From an uncultured Draconibacterium sp. (lineage in GTDB: Bacteria; Bacteroidota; Bacteroidia; Bacteroidales; Prolixibacteraceae): a stretch of 64,000 nt of DNA. The first letter of the stretch is position 1. Every line of letters begins with the position of its first letter. Made by a program: the position numbers and the translations under genes. Below the pieces are notes generated by a model. That model ran no database searches. It was not told where the DNA came from and worked only from the letters and a program-made list of their open reading frames with translations. The DNA lies in the NCBI RefSeq assembly GCF_963674925.1, contig NZ_OY771647.1, positions 945,501-1,009,500 of the forward strand. Reading direction: 5' to 3'. Shown one piece after another: positions 61,900-64,000 of this stretch.

Positions 61900-63243
61900 T
61901 TATTTGATTCGTTTTTTCATTTCCTGTTGAATTTCCTCCAGCGATTTGCCTTTGGTTTCGGGTAACACTTTCCAGGCAAAGAAGAAGTGCAGCACCATCA
62001 TTGCCGCGAAAAAGCCAAAGGAGATACCGCCACCGACGGTGTTGTTCAATACCGGGAATCCCCAGATAAGAGCTGCGGCAAAAATCCAGTGGGTAAAACT
62101 TCCCAGCGCCTGCCCCTTTGAGCGTACTTTGTTGGGGAATATCTCGGAAATAACCACCCAAAGCACTGCTCCCTGAGAGAAAGCAAAAAAGGCAATGAAT
62201 CCCATCAGATAGATCATTACGCCATAACCGCCAAAATCGGAGTAGTTATTGGTAAAAAATGACTTTGAAAGCAGACCCAGGAAAATGACCATCCCAACTG
62301 ATCCGGCCATAAGAAGTGTTCTTCGCCCGTATTTATCGATAAGGAAAAGTGCCACGAAAGTGAACACCAAATTGGTAGCTCCTACCGAAATAGACTGAAG
62401 CAGCGAAGCATTGGTTCCAAATCCTGCCATTTCGAATACCCGTGGAGCATAAATCATAATGGCATTTATACCTGCCAACTGGTTAAAGGCAGCAATCAAA
62501 AAGGCAATCATTATTGGGAACCGGTAAGCTTTTACAAACAACTTTCCGTGGCCCATAGCTTCCTCCTCTTCTACCGATTGTTTTACAATGCGTACTTCTT
62601 CCTCTGGATTTTCAGCCTTAATACGCTGAAATACAGCCAATGCTTCATCAGTATGTCCCTGGTTCACCAACCAACGCGGACTTTCAGGAACCAGGTTCAG
62701 CAATAAAAAGAAGGTTGCAGCGGGAATAGCTTCCACACCGATCATCCAGCGCCACGATCCACTCTCGAAAATATTTGCCAAAAGGTAATTTACAGCAAAA
62801 GCCAGAAAGATGGCAGTAACCACAAAAAACTGGTTTAACAAAACCAGCTGTCCGCGCTTTTTTGCAGGCGATATTTCGGCTATAAACATGGGTGTAACCA
62901 CCGAAATACAACCCAAAAGAACTCCGGTTATAAAACGGCAGGCCAGCAACATTCCCCAGTTAATGGCAAATGCACTACCCAGTGTCGACAATGCAAAAAG
63001 ACCGGATAATACGATTAATGATTTGCGACGCCCAAATTTTTCAGCCGGTTTACCTATTATAACAGTACCAACTATGGTACCCATAATGGCAACAGCAACT
63101 GTAAATCCCAGCCAAAAACTATTTAAGTCGAATAAGGTTTCCAGTTGCGATGTGGTACCCGACATCATAGCAATGTCGTAACCAAAAAGAAAGCCGCCAA
63201 GAGCGATAATTATGGCAACTGAAAATACGTTTTGTGTTTTCAT
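61900..63243 (-). CDS. MFS sugar porter, probable fructose permease
   Basis: Inner-membrane transporter of 447 residues with 12 membrane segments. The sugar-porter family motifs are all visible: GKPAEKFGRRKSL after segment 2, VPESPRWLVNQG in the middle loop, DKYGRRTLL after segment 8 and PETKGKSLEEIQQEM at the end. It probably brings fructose across the inner membrane to the kinase encoded 12 bases downstream. It is the first gene of the fructan operon, and the promoter and operator candidates lie in the 265-base gap before it. Confidence 0.9.
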   Translation of the reverse strand: MKTQNVFSVAIIIALGGFLFGYDIAMMSGTTSQLETLFDLNSFWLGFTVAVAIMGTIVGTVIIGKPAEKFGRRKSLIVLSGLFALSTLGSAFAINWGMLLACRFITGVLLGCISVVTPMFIAEISPAKKRGQLVLLNQFFVVTAIFLAFAVNYLLANIFESGSWRWMIGVEAIPAATFFLLLNLVPESPRWLVNQGHTDEALAVFQRIKAENPEEEVRIVKQSVEEEEAMGHGKLFVKAYRFPIMIAFLIAAFNQLAGINAIMIYAPRVFEMAGFGTNASLLQSISVGATNLVFTFVALFLIDKYGRRTLLMAGSVGMVIFLGLLSKSFFTNNYSDFGGYGVMIYLMGFIAFFAFSQGAVLWVVISEIFPNKVRSKGQALGSFTHWIFAAALIWGFPVLNNTVGGGISFGFFAAMMVLHFFFAWKVLPETKGKSLEEIQQEMKKRIK

Positions 63244-63277
63244 TTCGATTCAGAATTATTGGTTTAAAACTCTGAAT

Positions 63278-63285
63278 CAAAGGTA
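63278..63285 (-). promoter_or_regulatory. -7 promoter element of the fructan operon
   Basis: The minus strand reads TACCTTTG, a perfect match to the Bacteroidota TAnnTTTG motif. It is 35 bases from the sugar porter start codon. The -33 element is not obvious, which is common at activator-dependent promoters. Confidence 0.55.
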
Positions 63286-63313
63286 TGGGGGTAGGCTTTT
63301 TTTTGCTTTAAAC

Positions 63314-63384
63314 AATGTTACCGAGTGTTAAAACCATGTAACATTATCAGCCTAAATATCAATACGTTTATACTTATGTAACAT
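63314..63384. promoter_or_regulatory. Repeated GTAACAT operator candidate for the fructan regulator
   Basis: ATGTAACAT occurs at 63336-63344 and again at 63376-63384, exactly 40 bases apart (about four helix turns). An inverted copy, AATGTTAC, is at 63314-63321. All lie just upstream of the operon promoter and between the two divergent genes, as expected for binding sites of an AraC-type hybrid regulator. Confidence 0.5.
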
Positions 63385-63508
63385 CACTATCAATTATGAT
63401 ACACTTTGAAAAATTAATGATGTTTTCTTTCACGTTATCACGTTAATTGAGATATGATAATTTGAAATTTATTACCTTCACAAAAGTATATTAATCAGAC
63501 TAAGCTAT

Positions 63509-64000
63509 ATGACGAAGAAATTAACAATCCTATTTCTTTTCGTACTCCTATTCTCCTTCTTTAGTCTTTCGTCAAAAGAAAAATACAAAATTGGATTTTC
63601 GCAATGCACCACAGGCGACGACTGGCGCAAATCGATGCACCGCGAAATGATGATAGAACTGGCTTTTTACCCCGATTTTGAACTGATTATAAAAGACGCC
63701 AACGACAATAGCGTCCAACAAATAAACGACATCAGGCAACTGTTGGAAGAAAAAATCGACCTTTTAATTGTCTCTCCCAACGAATCGGAACCAATAACAC
63801 CAATTGTTGAAGAGGTTTATAACAGCGGAATTCCTGTTATTGTTATCGACAGGCAAATAGCCTCGGAGGCTTATACTGCATATGTTGGCGCCAACAATTA
63901 TTTAATTGGCAAAGAAGCCGGAGATTATGCGGTAAAATTGTTAAATGGCAAAGGTAAAATCGTTGAAATTACCGGGCTGCAAGGTTCATCTCCTGCAATT
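63509..64000 (+). CDS. Hybrid two-component regulator, sugar-binding sensor part (cut by window edge)
   Basis: Only the first 164 residues are in the window. After a signal or anchor (residues 1-20, KKLTILFLFVLLFSFFSL) a type-1 periplasmic sugar-binding domain begins: YKIGFSQCTTGDDWRKSMHR, then DLLIVSPNESEPITPIVEE, IPVIVIDRQI, and YVGANNYLIGKEAGDYAV. The same N-terminal domain is known from the Bacteroides fructose-sensing hybrid regulator of the levan locus (BT1754 class), which continues into histidine kinase, receiver and AraC-type parts. Here the rest is unseen, so a plain binding protein cannot be excluded. Its divergent position before the fructan operon supports the regulator call. Confidence 0.75.
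   Translation, partial: MTKKLTILFLFVLLFSFFSLSSKEKYKIGFSQCTTGDDWRKSMHREMMIELAFYPDFELIIKDANDNSVQQINDIRQLLEEKIDLLIVSPNESEPITPIVEEVYNSGIPVIVIDRQIASEAYTAYVGANNYLIGKEAGDYAVKLLNGKGKIVEITGLQGSSPAI

Overview
The window reads as a chromosomal segment of a marine or anaerobic Bacteroidota, most like the Marinilabiliales/Prolixibacteraceae. Evidence for this: SusC/SusD pairs with Bacteroidota-type lipoproteins, promoter motifs of the TAnnTTTG type, arrays of double-FtsX permeases ending in a shared C-terminus, and palindromic repeats of kinds common in this phylum. No rRNA, tRNA, CRISPR array or prophage was seen. The order-level assignment is an inference.

Region 1 (1-23066): an export cluster on the minus strand. 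A TolC-like outer-membrane protein, a membrane-fusion protein and one ABC ATPase are followed by six full-length FtsX/MacB-type permeases and at least three permease remnants. The permeases differ in their periplasmic domains, but five share an almost identical last ~50 residues, which suggests gene conversion. A sigma-54 type promoter with a palindromic upstream site lies in front of tolC. An NtrC-type regulator and an NtrY-like kinase are encoded next to it on the plus strand, so a closed regulatory circuit is likely. Two repeat systems sit in the cluster: a DUF559 Vsr-like endonuclease gene among paired palindromes (4773-5760), and a RAYT transposase among three compound REP arrays (19301-20340).

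Region 2 (23084-33762): DoxX, then sugar-degrading genes (GH127/GH146 and GH27 in one operon; GH43 and a CE1-type esterase on the other strand). This suggests work on arabinose-, galactose- and xylose-containing plant or algal polysaccharides. A small Cys-rich protein and a TonB-dependent receptor follow.

Region 3 (34391-52524): a complete nitrate assimilation island. It holds a NarK transporter, a nitrate reductase fused to its own flavin/[2Fe-2S] electron-input module, a rubredoxin fused to a sulfite/nitrite-reductase-like half-domain, DUF4202, NirB, NirD, a siroheme-pathway methyltransferase, a porin, and an NrtABCD-type ABC importer. Two regulators of the Crp/Fnr family both carry the four-cysteine spacing of Fnr, so oxygen or NO sensing through an [4Fe-4S] cluster is likely.

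Region 4 (52813-64000): a fructan utilisation locus. In transcription order it encodes an MFS sugar porter, a PfkB fructokinase, SusC, SusD, a GH32-fold lipoprotein that has lost its catalytic residues, and an intact GH32. The divergent gene at the right edge begins like the sugar-binding sensor domain of a hybrid two-component regulator and is cut by the window. Best candidates for undescribed biology are the catalytically dead GH32 lipoprotein in a glycan-binding position, the DUF559-palindrome unit, the sigma-54-controlled multi-permease array, and the paired Fnr-like regulators.
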